Of a DNA stretch of 41,359 bases, positions 1 to 7,831 are shown one piece after another. The notes under the pieces were generated by a model. The model was not told the origin of the DNA. It ran no database searches and saw only the letters and a list, made by a program, of their open reading frames with translations. The stretch covers positions 1-41,359 of IMG/VR virus record IMGVR_UViG_3300004181_000001; one strand, written 5' to 3'. The number at the start of each line of letters is the position of its first letter. The first letter of the stretch is position 1. Origin of the DNA: a virus. Both the position numbers and the translations under genes were made by a program.

Positions 1-335
1 GTCGCGGCCTCAAACATATTGACACTGAGCGCCTTGACGCCCTTTGCAATGGCCTCGATGGACACGTCGGCCAGGCTGCCCGCATACTTCAGCTCGCTCA
101 GGCTTTCAACGGCAATGCCGGTTTTCTGGCTCAGTTTGCTCAGCTCGTCGGCGCCGTCGATGATGCCCTTGAGGCTGCCCACCGACACCGCCGCCGCAAT
201 GGCTATGCCCAGCGAGCCAAAGCTGGCGGGCAGCGAGCGCGCCTGCTCATTGAGGCCCTGCAGGTTCTTTTTGGCCGAAGCGAATGCTGCGGCGGTCTTG
301 TCTGTTGCGGTGAGGTCGATCTGTGCTTTGGACAT
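1..335 (-). CDS. Tail tape measure protein, N-terminal part (cut by window edge)
   Basis: The frame opens at ATG 335-333 and stays open to base 1, giving 111 codons beginning MSKAQIDLTATDKTAAAF. The block from about residue 55 (SLKGIIDGADELSKLSQKTG followed by IAVESLSELKYAG) is typical of the N-terminus of siphophage tape measure proteins, which set tail length and are packed inside the tail tube. It lies 4 bases downstream of the tail chaperone T-frame stop, the conserved G-T-tape measure order. The rest of the gene is not adjacent; the matching C-terminal part is at the other end of the window (39877-41359). Family identity is confident; the middle of the protein may be missing. Confidence 0.88.
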   Translation of the reverse strand, partial: MSKAQIDLTATDKTAAAFASAKKNLQGLNEQARSLPASFGSLGIAIAAAVSVGSLKGIIDGADELSKLSQKTGIAVESLSELKYAGSLADVSIEAIAKGVKALSVNMFEAA

Positions 336-339
336 GGGG

Positions 340-681
340 TCAGCTTTCAGTTTTTGCGCGCAGCAAGCGCAGCGCCTCTGCAGCCATGGCGCGTACCTCG
401 GTGGTCACCTGCAGCCAGTCGCTGCGCGGCACCTTCTCCAGCTCCAGAAAAAACGGCAGCATGGTCAAGTCCATGCCGATCACACCGCCCATGCCGCCCA
501 TGCGCCACTGGTCCTCCAGGTGCCAGTACACGTTGAAGGCGTGCACGTTTTCCGGCCAGATGCCAAGCGACTGCGGGGCGGCAGCTTCCACGAGCTTGAG
601 GCCCATGGCCGCCAGCGCTTTCTTGGTGGATTTGGTGTCTTCCCATCCGTTGATCAGTCTGGTGACAGCCTCGGTCAGATT
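340..681 (-). CDS. Tail assembly chaperone, T-like frame reached by -1 frameshift
   Basis: This frame encodes 113 residues from NLTEAVTRLINGWEDTKSTK to RLLRAKTES. It has no convincing start of its own, and its upstream extension is a shadow of the neighbouring frame. It continues the chaperone at 675-1007 after a -1 slip on a run of ten A. The central motif QWRMGGMGGVIGMDLTMLP resembles the DUF1799-type T-domain proteins that follow the first chaperone in lambdoid and Mu-like tail modules. The fused product would be about 222 residues (109 + 113). By analogy with lambda gpG/gpGT, the T part recruits tail tube protein to the tape measure complex. Confidence 0.8.
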   Translation of the reverse strand, partial: NLTEAVTRLINGWEDTKSTKKALAAMGLKLVEAAAPQSLGIWPENVHAFNVYWHLEDQWRMGGMGGVIGMDLTMLPFFLELEKVPRSDWLQVTTEVRAMAAEALRLLRAKTES

Positions 682-1007
682 TTTTTTTTGGCTTCCGTCA
701 GCTCGCCGAGGTAAGCCCGGAAGATCTCCCCGCGTGCTGGTGTGTAGTTCGTCAGCAGCTTGGATAACTCCGTGGCGTTGTATGGCACCAGTTCGCCTTT
801 GGCATTGATCAGTCCTGTCCAACCCTCAATCACCTCGCCAAGCAGCTGCACATCGTCGGTAGCGCCGGCGCCCTTGGCCACCCAGGCAGCCACTTCGGCG
901 CGGTTCTTGTGCTTGAAGGTGATCTGCACCTCGATGGGCTCAGCCAGGCCGGGCCGACTCAAGGGAACGGGCGCGGTGAACTGCGGCGCAGGGTCAATGT
1001 TGAACAT
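675..1007 (-). CDS. Tail assembly chaperone (G-like)
   Basis: A 110-residue protein (MFNIDPAPQFTAPVPLSRPG to ELTEAKKKI) lies between the tail tube gene and the T-like frame. Position, size and the C-terminal lysine run at a slippery site match gpG-type tail assembly chaperones, which coat the tape measure protein before tube polymerisation. Most ribosomes should stop at TGA 677-675; a fraction slip -1 on the ten A just before it and make the longer G-T fusion. The exact chaperone Pfam family is not certain from sequence alone. Confidence 0.8.
   Translation of the reverse strand: MFNIDPAPQFTAPVPLSRPGLAEPIEVQITFKHKNRAEVAAWVAKGAGATDDVQLLGEVIEGWTGLINAKGELVPYNATELSKLLTNYTPARGEIFRAYLGELTEAKKKI
680..689 (-). 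other. Programmed -1 frameshift site (A10 slippery run)
   Basis: On the minus strand the chaperone reads GCC AAA AAA AAA ATC TGA. The run of ten A ends two codons before the stop. Slipping back one base gives AAA AAT CTG ACC and enters the open T-like frame exactly. Homopolymer A slippery sites at this gene junction are established for many tail G/GT pairs. Confidence 0.8.
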
Positions 1008-1018
1008 GCCACGCCGCC

Positions 1019-1978
1019 TTACTTGCAGTAGATGATCAGGTCGTCATTGCCGGCAACCGGCACGCTGCGCACGTCAAAGCCGATCAACCGGCGGCCATTG
1101 GCCTCTGCCTTGCTCGGGTTGATCAGTTGCGCCGCCGTCATGTACACACCGACGATGGCGCCTGCGGTGGTGCCATGCTCCATGCTGACAGCCTGCAGGG
1201 TGTTGGCCAGCACGCTGGTCATGAAGGTGGCCTCTTGCGCCGCCGTCAGGTCCAGCTGCAGGCTGCCGGTGACCTCGCGCGCGGTGATGTCGATGTACTC
1301 GGCGCCCAGCAGCGGGGTGTATTGCACCGAGTTGCCCATGTCGAGCTGCAGGCCCCGGCTGGTGTAACTGGTGCCCGCCGTGACGACGCCGGCCGCATAG
1401 GTGCCGCCAAACTTGACGTCTGACGTGTTCGGGTCAGTGATGACCAGCGGCGCCTTCCAGGCCGTCAGGGTGGTGGTGGGGTTGGCCACCGCCGTGACGC
1501 CGCCGTATTTGCCCATGAAGGTGAACTGCAGCGTTGGCCGCTCGCCAATGCCCATGCCAACTTTGAATGTCCCCTTGGCACCGAGCATTTTGTGCAGCAC
1601 GCCGTCGTCGTGGTAGTAGATGGTGCCGCTCTTCTGGTTGGCCGGGGTGTCGGGCGCATAGTGCTTGTAGCCGGCAGCGCCGGTTTCAGCCATACCGCAG
1701 CCGCGCAGCAGCTCACCCCAGGCCGCCGCCGTGCCGGCTGTGCCCGAGCCGGCCAACTCCACCGTGAATGACAGCTCGACATAGGCCGTACCCACCAGCT
1801 GTTCAGAACCACCAAAGTAGTTGCGGATCAGCGCCCGGTCGACGTTTTGCGCATTCAGGGGGTTGATGGTCTGATCAGAAACCAGCAGGGCATTGGCCGC
1901 CCCCGTCGGGGTCGCATCGGTGCCCTCGGTGGTTTCGATCTTGAACAGAATGGCTGAATTGCGGGTGTAACGTCCCAT
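1019..1978 (-). CDS. Major tail tube protein
   Basis: A 319-residue protein starting MGRYTRNSAILFKIETTEGT. The N-terminus, with an early TEGTDATPTGAANALLVSD segment, and the many short beta-prone Gly/Thr stretches are typical of phage tail tube subunits that stack into the tail tube lumen. It sits just upstream of the G/GT chaperones and downstream of the tail terminator, as in lambdoid tails. At 319 residues it is longer than a minimal tube protein, so it may carry an extra domain. No frameshift or truncation is seen. Confidence 0.82.
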   Translation of the reverse strand: MGRYTRNSAILFKIETTEGTDATPTGAANALLVSDQTINPLNAQNVDRALIRNYFGGSEQLVGTAYVELSFTVELAGSGTAGTAAAWGELLRGCGMAETGAAGYKHYAPDTPANQKSGTIYYHDDGVLHKMLGAKGTFKVGMGIGERPTLQFTFMGKYGGVTAVANPTTTLTAWKAPLVITDPNTSDVKFGGTYAAGVVTAGTSYTSRGLQLDMGNSVQYTPLLGAEYIDITAREVTGSLQLDLTAAQEATFMTSVLANTLQAVSMEHGTTAGAIVGVYMTAAQLINPSKAEANGRRLIGFDVRSVPVAGNDDLIIYCK

Positions 1979-1981
1979 GAT

Positions 1982-2416
1982 TTACTCCAGAGAGGGGTTA
2001 TTGGTGCGGTGCAGGACGCGCAGCGCCAGCGTGACGCAGGCCATGTCGTCAGCCTGGCCGTCGAAGTCGTAGGCGAGCGATACCGGGTTGAGGTCCATCA
2101 CCAGGCCGCCCAAAGTGGTGTCCAGCGCCAGGCGGGCCCACACGGCACCCAGCAGGGCATCCACCGCCTGGTCGGCGGTCTGGGTGGCGCCAGCGCTGCG
2201 GGCGTAGCATTCAATGAAGAGGGTGGTGTCCCAGTCGGTGGGGCCGTTCAGAATGGCAAACCGCGAAGCGTCGGCCGCGTCAAGCCGGATCACGACCGCC
2301 GTGTCGCGCGACTCAGGCACCGGCCGCAGCCGCGCACGGTCAACCTGCGGGGCCACGGCCGGGCCGGCTTCCAGCGCGACCTTGATGGCCCCAACGATGG
2401 TGCCGAATGCCGTCAT
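1982..2416 (-). CDS. Tail terminator-like protein (gpU position)
   Basis: A 144-residue protein starting MTAFGTIVGAIKVALEAGPA. It overlaps the head-tail joining gene upstream by 4 bases and is followed three bases later by the tail tube gene. Size and place fit the tail terminator/completion protein (lambda gpU-like) that caps the tail tube and joins it to the head. The segment TDWDTTLFIECYARS followed by a helix (TADQAVDALLGAVWARL) is a common pattern in this family. The function is inferred mainly from synteny. Confidence 0.62.
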   Translation of the reverse strand: MTAFGTIVGAIKVALEAGPAVAPQVDRARLRPVPESRDTAVVIRLDAADASRFAILNGPTDWDTTLFIECYARSAGATQTADQAVDALLGAVWARLALDTTLGGLVMDLNPVSLAYDFDGQADDMACVTLALRVLHRTNNPSLE

Positions 2417-2718
2417 GCGGCTTTCTCCAGCAACAGCAGGCTCACGCCGGTGCCGTCGGGCTCATGCGCGGCGACAACGTAAGAAACGGAATTGACAACC
2501 ACCGATTTGCCCACCGGATCGGTAGGCACATCGGTCGTGGCCAGGGTGAGCACGGGAGCGGTCGAGGCCATGCCCGAACCGCCCACGTCACCCAGCTGGT
2601 AGGCGTTGTCGAAGATTGCGTCGACCACGATGCCGTCCACCGTCGCCTGCGTGTTTGACAGCCGTTTAAAAACGGCTGCATTGACGCGGGCTTCGAGGGC
2701 GGCGAATGATGCGGGCAT
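2413..2718 (-). CDS. Head-tail attachment protein (gpFII-like)
   Basis: A 101-residue protein (MPASFAALEARVNAAVFKRL to VSLLLLEKAA). The N-terminal helix, the VDGIVVDAIFDNAYQLG strand pair and the small size match the FII-type head-tail joining family, which binds the portal/connector and receives the tail. Its stop overlaps the start of the tail terminator gene (ATGA type), indicating translational coupling. It lies between the decoration protein and the tail terminator, where this protein is expected. Confidence 0.65.
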   Translation of the reverse strand: MPASFAALEARVNAAVFKRLSNTQATVDGIVVDAIFDNAYQLGDVGGSGMASTAPVLTLATTDVPTDPVGKSVVVNSVSYVVAAHEPDGTGVSLLLLEKAA

Positions 2719-2750
2719 GCTCTGACAGCCTGGTAACGCTAGTCAGCCGA

Positions 2751-3095
2751 TCAGGTCGCCACAGGCAGGTATTGGCCGATCTTCATGGACACCGTCGTCG
2801 AAGGGTTGACAGCAGCCTCCACCGCGACGCCAACGCACTGCTGGGCCGTAGTGGTCTTGTTGACGACCTTGTTGGTGGCGTCCCAAAAGAGACGGTCACC
2901 AACGGCGATGGCCAATGCGCTGGTTTTGCCGATGGTGACCACACCGTCTGTCTTGAATTCGCCGGGCGTGCTGATTGGCACGTCACCCGTGGCGACGCCG
3001 AACAAGCCGGCGCCGAACAAATAGCCAACGCCAGACGCAACTGCGGCGGCCGGTGTGAGGGTCAGAATGCTGCCCTGTTGGGTAGAGTTTTTCAT
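2751..3095 (-). CDS. Capsid decoration/cement protein (DUF2190-like)
   Basis: A 114-residue protein starting MKNSTQQGSILTLTPAAAVA. The pattern of an N-terminal GSILTLTP.A.V.SG, then GVATGD, then GDRLFWDATNKVVNKTTTAQ and GVAVEAA matches DUF2190 proteins, which cluster next to major capsid genes and act as head decoration or cement proteins. It lies 62 bases downstream of the capsid fusion gene. No catalytic motif is expected or seen. Confidence 0.75.
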   Translation of the reverse strand: MKNSTQQGSILTLTPAAAVASGVGYLFGAGLFGVATGDVPISTPGEFKTDGVVTIGKTSALAIAVGDRLFWDATNKVVNKTTTAQQCVGVAVEAAVNPSTTVSMKIGQYLPVAT

Positions 3096-3157
3096 GATGA
3101 GGTCCTTGAGGTGAAAGAGTTGGAGAAACCCGGCCGCCAGGTGTCGGGTAATTCGCT

Positions 3158-5260
3158 TTACGCGCCGGCAGACTTGTAGAGGCCGCGGAAGTCAACAGCC
3201 TTGGCCGCGAAGTCGAGGCGGCACTTGTAGGAGATGCCGTCGACTTCGAAGCCCATTTCGGATTCGATGACCGGGCCCTCGGCGCCGTCCAGATAGCAGT
3301 ACTCGACCGTGTCGATCTGCGAGTTGCTGGCAGCCAGGTACCAGGCGGTTGCGCTGGCGGCATCCAGCAGCGGCTCGACGATGGGGTCCAGCGCTGTACG
3401 GCCACCGGTGCGGAACTCGTTGACCTCGGACTTTGTGGCAGGTACGTAGTTGCTGCTGGTGAGCTGGTACGCCGTCTGTTCCAGCGCTGCGGGCACGATC
3501 AGGAACGAAGGCGCCAGGTTGAGTTCTTCACTCTGCAGACCTTTCTGCACGCGCATGGCGGTGCGGCCCGTGGTCAGCGAGCTGAACTGCAAGACAGAAG
3601 CGCCACCAGTGGCCAGATTGGCGTGACCGCCCACCGTTGTCACCACCGTGGCGTTGAAAAGGGCACCGGTGTCAGCCAGCGCCGCGTTGGCGGTGAGCTG
3701 GGAGTACACAGTGCGGTTTTCCAGGCGGCGCGAGCTGGAACCAAAGGCGCTGACCAGACGGTCAAAGCCCCGCAGGTCGTCGTTGACGATGGCCTGGCGG
3801 CTCAGCGACACGATGCGACCATAAGTCAGCACGGCGTAGGTCTCGGCGCCGTCGGTCATGGACCCATACTTGAACTCGCCGTGCTCGTTGGTGCGCAGCA
3901 GGTCGGGCGCACCGGACAGCTGCACCACGCTCATGCTCTTGAAGTCGGGCGCATTCGGCGCGCGGCGGGCCCAGCGGCCATAGGTGCCGGGGTTTTCGTC
4001 ATACGCATTGCGCAGGCGTTTGTTGGCCACGTTGGCGAACAGCGAGGCGAAGTCGCTGGTGGTGTGCATGCCTGCCGAGCGGTGCTGCAGCATGCGGCCA
4101 GCCAGCTCCATGCGGGCCATGCCACGGGTGTTCACGCCGCTGGCCTCGAGGTAGTCGCGGCCGATTTCCAGCAGACTCATGCCCCGGTACTGGCGGCCGT
4201 TGTCGGTCAGCGTCACAGATGGCATGACGCGATGCGCAATGGCTTCTTCAATGCCGGCCATGCGCGTGGCCTGCTCGTCGCGCACGGTCTGGACAACCAC
4301 GTTGCGGTGGCCACCGCCAGCGGCATCGCGCCGGGCGATTTCTTCCAGCACGGCGGCGCGCGCCTGCTCGACAGTGTTGCCCGCGCGGATCATGCCGGCG
4401 GCCAACTGCGTCACGCCGTGGCGCTGGCACAGGTCGGTGATGTCAGCGGAGCGGGATTGCTCTGCAGTGCGGGCAGCCGTTTCGACGGCTGCACGGGCGG
4501 CAGTTTCTTGCGCAATGCGGGTTGCTTCCGCCGCGGCGATTTCTTCAGGGGTCATGGCTGATACTCCAGGGTTGAGGTTTGCGGCGGAAATGCCCACCGT
4601 GGGCGGAGACTGGTTGTTTGATGCGCGAATTTCGAGGAATTCGCATGGGAAGGTGCGCAGCTGGACGGCCTCGTCGCCGCTTGCGGAATTGCCGGCCGTG
4701 CGAACCTGGCAGTCCATATCGGCAGGGATGGGCACCAGGGACACCTCGTAAGGCTCCCAGTCGATCACGCGGTAGACCCACATGCCGCCCTCTTCAGCCG
4801 GCTCGACCATCTCGACACGGTGGCGAACGTAGCCCACCGACACGTTACGAATAACGCGGTCTTGCACGTCCTGCACATAGCCGGCAACTGACTCACGGCG
4901 CGAGAAAGTCGTGTCCACCTCGCCTTCGCCCTTGACGATAGAGGGGTTCTCAACCACGCCGAGCTGCGCCTCGAGATCCCATGAGTTGTGGCTGTTCAGC
5001 AGCGGCGCGCCGCGCTGCAGGCGTTCCATTCGGATGGCGCCTTCCTCGACCACCAGCTGCTCCATGTACGGCCGGTCGCGGTACCAGTCATAGCGACGGA
5101 CAGCAGCACCGGAGGTGAAGACCAGCTTGGCCGTGGCCAACGGCGCCAATGCGCCTTCAGCAGGCTCTGCACGCTTGAAGTCGCGGAGCTCCATGGAGCG
5201 GCCTGCAAGCGGCAGGTCGTCGCGGCGCGTGGCTACAGATGTGGTTTTTGCTTGAGGCAT
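3158..5260 (-). CDS. Prohead protease / major capsid protein fusion
   Basis: A 700-residue protein. Residues about 20-185 form an HK97-type prohead protease: LLNSHNS (likely catalytic His91), RNVSVGYV (likely Ser141) and YEVSLVPIPAD. Residues about 236-315 are Ala/Glu-rich and helical, like a scaffold or delta domain. About 330-700 is the major capsid region, ending EVDGISYKCRLDFAAKAVDF. Such protease-capsid fusions are known in phages and prophages; the protease normally frees the capsid and removes scaffold. An internal ATG at 4555 with GGAG 8 bases upstream could make the scaffold-capsid part alone. A terminator and a palindrome precede the gene, suggesting its own transcription unit. Confidence 0.85.
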   Translation of the reverse strand: MPQAKTTSVATRRDDLPLAGRSMELRDFKRAEPAEGALAPLATAKLVFTSGAAVRRYDWYRDRPYMEQLVVEEGAIRMERLQRGAPLLNSHNSWDLEAQLGVVENPSIVKGEGEVDTTFSRRESVAGYVQDVQDRVIRNVSVGYVRHRVEMVEPAEEGGMWVYRVIDWEPYEVSLVPIPADMDCQVRTAGNSASGDEAVQLRTFPCEFLEIRASNNQSPPTVGISAANLNPGVSAMTPEEIAAAEATRIAQETAARAAVETAARTAEQSRSADITDLCQRHGVTQLAAGMIRAGNTVEQARAAVLEEIARRDAAGGGHRNVVVQTVRDEQATRMAGIEEAIAHRVMPSVTLTDNGRQYRGMSLLEIGRDYLEASGVNTRGMARMELAGRMLQHRSAGMHTTSDFASLFANVANKRLRNAYDENPGTYGRWARRAPNAPDFKSMSVVQLSGAPDLLRTNEHGEFKYGSMTDGAETYAVLTYGRIVSLSRQAIVNDDLRGFDRLVSAFGSSSRRLENRTVYSQLTANAALADTGALFNATVVTTVGGHANLATGGASVLQFSSLTTGRTAMRVQKGLQSEELNLAPSFLIVPAALEQTAYQLTSSNYVPATKSEVNEFRTGGRTALDPIVEPLLDAASATAWYLAASNSQIDTVEYCYLDGAEGPVIESEMGFEVDGISYKCRLDFAAKAVDFRGLYKSAGA

Positions 5261-5284
5261 GGGCGCTACTTTGCGCGGGATGCT

Positions 5285-5309
5285 GTCTCAAGTTAAGGAA
5301 ACTTGAGAC
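5285..5309. promoter_or_regulatory. Perfect 10-bp inverted repeat upstream of the capsid gene
   Basis: GTCTCAAGTT (5285-5294), five-base loop AAGGA, AACTTGAGAC (5300-5309). It lies 25-50 bases upstream of the capsid fusion start and just after a terminator. A related copy with one degenerate arm is at 7493-7516; both are followed by GATTT. It is likely a protein-binding site, perhaps for the Mor-like activator at 7435-7827 (inference). Confidence 0.5.
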
Positions 5310-5335
5310 GATTTGCAGCTGCGTATGGCGCCAAC

Positions 5336-5363
5336 AAAAAGGCCCGGGGTCACCGGGCCTTTT
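5336..5363 (-). terminator. Rho-independent terminator between portal block and capsid gene
   Basis: The stem GGCCCGG (5341-5347) pairs with CCGGGCC (5353-5359) around loop GGTCA and is flanked by five A and four T, extending the stem with A-T pairs. Read leftward it ends in five U, so it would stop or attenuate transcripts coming from the portal block. It could also work rightward. Confidence 0.7.
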
Positions 5364-5382
5364 CGCGAACGTCAAAGTAGCA

Positions 5383-5664
5383 TCACGTCGAGGGGCACAT
5401 CCGCCATGAGCCTGTCAATTCGGGGCGCTCGCGCTTGGCCAAGCGCAGCACAAAGGCCTTGGCCTGCACCAGCAGGATTGCCGGTTGGGCTTGGCTTTCC
5501 CCTTCACCGCCGGCCGCCAGCTTGAAGCCGTCGAGCACCCATTTCTTGACCTTGCGGTAGGTTGCGGTAACCACATCAAATGCCGGCCGAATCGCCCAGG
5601 CCACAGTGGATGCAATCGCGAGACAGGCCAGTGCAGCCCAAGCATACGAACGGAACATTTTCAT
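5383..5664 (-). CDS. Small membrane-anchored protein between portal and capsid genes
   Basis: A 93-residue protein starting MKMFRSYAWAALACLAIAST at ATG 5664-5662, chosen because AAGGAG lies seven bases upstream; an upstream Met at 5769 has no such site and would overlap the portal gene. Residues about 4-24 form a single hydrophobic segment (signal anchor), followed by a basic stretch (YRKVKKW) and a soluble tail. I do not recognise a family. Its place between portal and capsid genes is unusual for a membrane protein. The gene ends about 20 bases before a terminator. Confidence 0.6.
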   Translation of the reverse strand: MKMFRSYAWAALACLAIASTVAWAIRPAFDVVTATYRKVKKWVLDGFKLAAGGEGESQAQPAILLVQAKAFVLRLAKRERPELTGSWRMCPST

Positions 5665-5722
5665 AGTGACTCCTTGAAGTAGCCGTGGCTGGCGGCGGAA
5701 TTCCTTGCCATAGCGGAGAAAA

Positions 5723-7222
5723 CTATTTCTTTGCAGGGGGAGATGGCGACGGATCAGCCGCACCATCACCCATCTGCCGGCCCTTCTGCATCATCAGCAT
5801 CACGTCGAGAATGCCGAGCGCTTTGAGCTTGGTGATGTCGGCAGCGAGTTCTTTGAATACCGTCTCGGGTTTGTAGCCGCGGCGCCGCAGTTTCTCGCTG
5901 AAGCTCGACAGGCCACCGCCAATTTCATCCATGTCGGCCCGGACGTCTTGCGCAGGATTGACATAGTCCCACTTCGGCGTGGCATGCTCGACCGTGTAGT
6001 CCGCCTTCTTGACGACACCGGCGAGTTCACACGCGTCGGCAAAGGCGCGGCACATGCGGTCACACAGCTTGGGAATCAGAAGATTCCACTGAGTTACCTC
6101 AGCCTCTCGCCGGAAGTTGAGCGTGAGCCCACGCGCGCTGCTGAAGTTGGTGTCGCTGCCGTCACCGGTCATCATCTCGTACGTCACGCCGAAGCCGGCG
6201 GCAATGAGGTGCAGGTTGAACTTGACGTATTCCACGTAGCCTGGCGCGGCCTTCGGCTCGACCATCGTGAGATTCATACCATCCGGCACCCGTGTGATGC
6301 CGCCGCTGGCAAGTTGGCCCAGCTCGCCAGTGCGCTGCGCAACTGCCTGCTGGTCAGCGCCGGCGTTCAGATCTGGTGGGCCATCGGCCATCGTGGCCGG
6401 GTCGCCACTGGCGATGACTGAAAGGCGTGATTCAAGATTCTTGCGCTGCAGTTCGGCATCCTCGTAGAGCTGCAGATCCCGCACTCGTGCGACCACAGGC
6501 GCCACGCGGGGAAAGCCCCGCCCTTGGCCCGGCCTGTCAGGGGTGAAAAGGTGGATGATTTTGTCGGCCGGCACAAAGCTGCTTTGACTTTTGCGCGAGC
6601 GGAAAGAAACGATCTCGCCGGGATGCTGATCAAACAGCCAATACCCGGTGACGCGGCCCAGGTAGTCGTACTGGATGCCGTTGACGACGGCGTCGGCGCC
6701 ATTGGCTTGGGTTTTCAGCGAGTCGAGCCAGTCAATTTCCAGCAGCTGGAACTGAATCGGCACCAGCAGGCCGTCGCTGACGCGGCGTGGCCGGATGCGC
6801 ACCAGCACTTCGCCGTCGCGTTCCATCGCCTTGTAGGCTGCGGACTGCATGCCGTAGACGTCGAGACGGCCGTCTGCATCCAGCAGGGGAACCATTGCCG
6901 CCCATGCAGCATTGAACTTTTCGCCCTCGGGCCCGGTCCAGTTGGGAGTGATGCCGGTACCAACCACTGCGGCCACCAGGGAGCGCAGCCCCTGGGCGAT
7001 GTAGGGCACATTCTGCTCAAGCGAACGAGAGCGTGTGCGCAGCGTGGTGGCGTCGGCAGCGTGATCGGTATTTGGCGATGCGCCGGGGCGCTTGGGCCGC
7101 CAGCCGTCACGCTGGCTGGCGCCTTCATACGCGCGCTTGAGCAGTTCGCGGGACCGCATGAGCCGCAGGGCGCGGTCCGGGCTGAAGACACCGACAAGCC
7201 TGTCCAGCAGATTCACCATCAT
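5723..7222 (-). CDS. Portal protein (lambda family)
   Basis: A 499-residue protein. Motifs typical of lambda-family portals are visible in order: RSRSLEQNVPYIAQGLRSLV, then VVGTGITPNW, then FQLLEIDWLDS, IQYDYLGRVTGYWLFD, VPADKIIHLFTPDRPGQGRG, and FSSARGLTLNFRREAE near residue 360. The portal forms the dodecameric ring at the head vertex through which DNA is packaged. Length is near the family norm of about 500. The start overlaps the gpW stop (ATGA), so translation is coupled. The start MMVNLLDRL was kept because of this overlap. Confidence 0.92.
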   Translation of the reverse strand: MMVNLLDRLVGVFSPDRALRLMRSRELLKRAYEGASQRDGWRPKRPGASPNTDHAADATTLRTRSRSLEQNVPYIAQGLRSLVAAVVGTGITPNWTGPEGEKFNAAWAAMVPLLDADGRLDVYGMQSAAYKAMERDGEVLVRIRPRRVSDGLLVPIQFQLLEIDWLDSLKTQANGADAVVNGIQYDYLGRVTGYWLFDQHPGEIVSFRSRKSQSSFVPADKIIHLFTPDRPGQGRGFPRVAPVVARVRDLQLYEDAELQRKNLESRLSVIASGDPATMADGPPDLNAGADQQAVAQRTGELGQLASGGITRVPDGMNLTMVEPKAAPGYVEYVKFNLHLIAAGFGVTYEMMTGDGSDTNFSSARGLTLNFRREAEVTQWNLLIPKLCDRMCRAFADACELAGVVKKADYTVEHATPKWDYVNPAQDVRADMDEIGGGLSSFSEKLRRRGYKPETVFKELAADITKLKALGILDVMLMMQKGRQMGDGAADPSPSPPAKK

Positions 7223-7431
7223 TCGCCCCTGCCGGTGGTAAACGTGTACCGGTAGGTGCCGCCGCGGCTGCCACTGGTTGCCGATGCGATTTCATTGGCA
7301 ATGGTGGTGCGGGCCTTGAGCAGGTCATCCATGGAACGGTAGGTGACCTCACGGCCATTGTGCTTGACGGTCAGCTCCCCGCTGGAGATGGCCGCGTTCA
7401 CAGCGTCGAGGTCGGTTTGCGTGAAGGCCAT
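7219..7431 (-). CDS. gpW-like head-tail joining protein
   Basis: A 70-residue protein (MAFTQTDLDAVNAAISSGEL to FTTGRGE). The pattern T..DLDA.NAAI.SGE.TV...GR.VTYRSMDDLL is the signature of the gpW family, small connectors inserted below the portal that stabilise packaged DNA and allow tail attachment. The usual length is 65-75 residues. It is coupled to the portal by an ATGA overlap and preceded by the Mor-like gene, whose stop lies three bases upstream. Confidence 0.88.
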   Translation of the reverse strand: MAFTQTDLDAVNAAISSGELTVKHNGREVTYRSMDDLLKARTTIANEIASATSGSRGGTYRYTFTTGRGE

Positions 7432-7434
7432 GGT

Positions 7435-7827
7435 TTATTCCGTTTTGCTGCGAGATGGACGTTTGGATGGGATAGACCGTACCGGGTTGTTTGTCTCATT
7501 TACAGGAAACTTGAGACTCGATTTACTGCTGCCGGCCTGCTTGAGCCTGCGATACACAGTCGCGCGGCTGATGTCCAGGCGCCGCGCCACCTCGGTTGCA
7601 TTGCGCCCGTTGAAGAGTGCCAGCACCTCAGTGGCCAGCCGCTGCCGTTCGGTCGTGCTGCGGCCGGGAATGTAGGCCTCTGAGCCGCGGAACTCCTCGC
7701 GCACGGCGCGTTTGGACTCCTCCAGCTTCAAGCCGGCTATCTGCGGAAACTCAGCCAGGAGGTAGTCGAAGATCCTGTCGACCAGGTCCGGCTCGGTGAT
7801 GGCTGGGGGTGGGCTTTTGGGGGTCAT
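7435..7827 (-). CDS. Mor-family transcription activator
   Basis: A 130-residue protein from MTPKSPPPAITEPDLVDRIF; this start avoids overlap with the terminase gene, whose stop is four bases upstream. The region FRGSEAYIPGRSTTERQRLA followed by FNGRNATEVARRLDISRATV and YRRLKQ matches the C-terminal dimerisation and helix-turn-helix part of Mu Mor/C-type activators, which switch on middle or late promoters by binding a dyad upstream of -35. Lying inside the packaging operon suggests it boosts expression of the downstream head and tail genes. A palindrome-like site lies within its own 3' end (7493-7516). Confidence 0.75.
   Translation of the reverse strand: MTPKSPPPAITEPDLVDRIFDYLLAEFPQIAGLKLEESKRAVREEFRGSEAYIPGRSTTERQRLATEVLALFNGRNATEVARRLDISRATVYRRLKQAGSSKSSLKFPVNETNNPVRSIPSKRPSRSKTE
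7493..7516. promoter_or_regulatory. Second copy of the GTCTCA/AACTTGAGAC element
   Basis: GTCTCATT (7493-7500) and AACTTGAGAC (7507-7516) repeat the element at 5285-5309. The two copies share GGAAACTTGAGAC and a following GATTT, although this copy lies in the coding sequence of the Mor-like gene. It is 62-85 bases upstream of the gpW start. It may be an activator site for the gpW-portal block (inference). Confidence 0.42.
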
Positions 7828-7831
7828 GAGT

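Noticed and set aside
3623-4561. 312-codon plus-strand frame inside the capsid fusion gene
   Set aside because: His/Ala/Gly-rich shadow with no motif; the minus-strand fusion is well supported.
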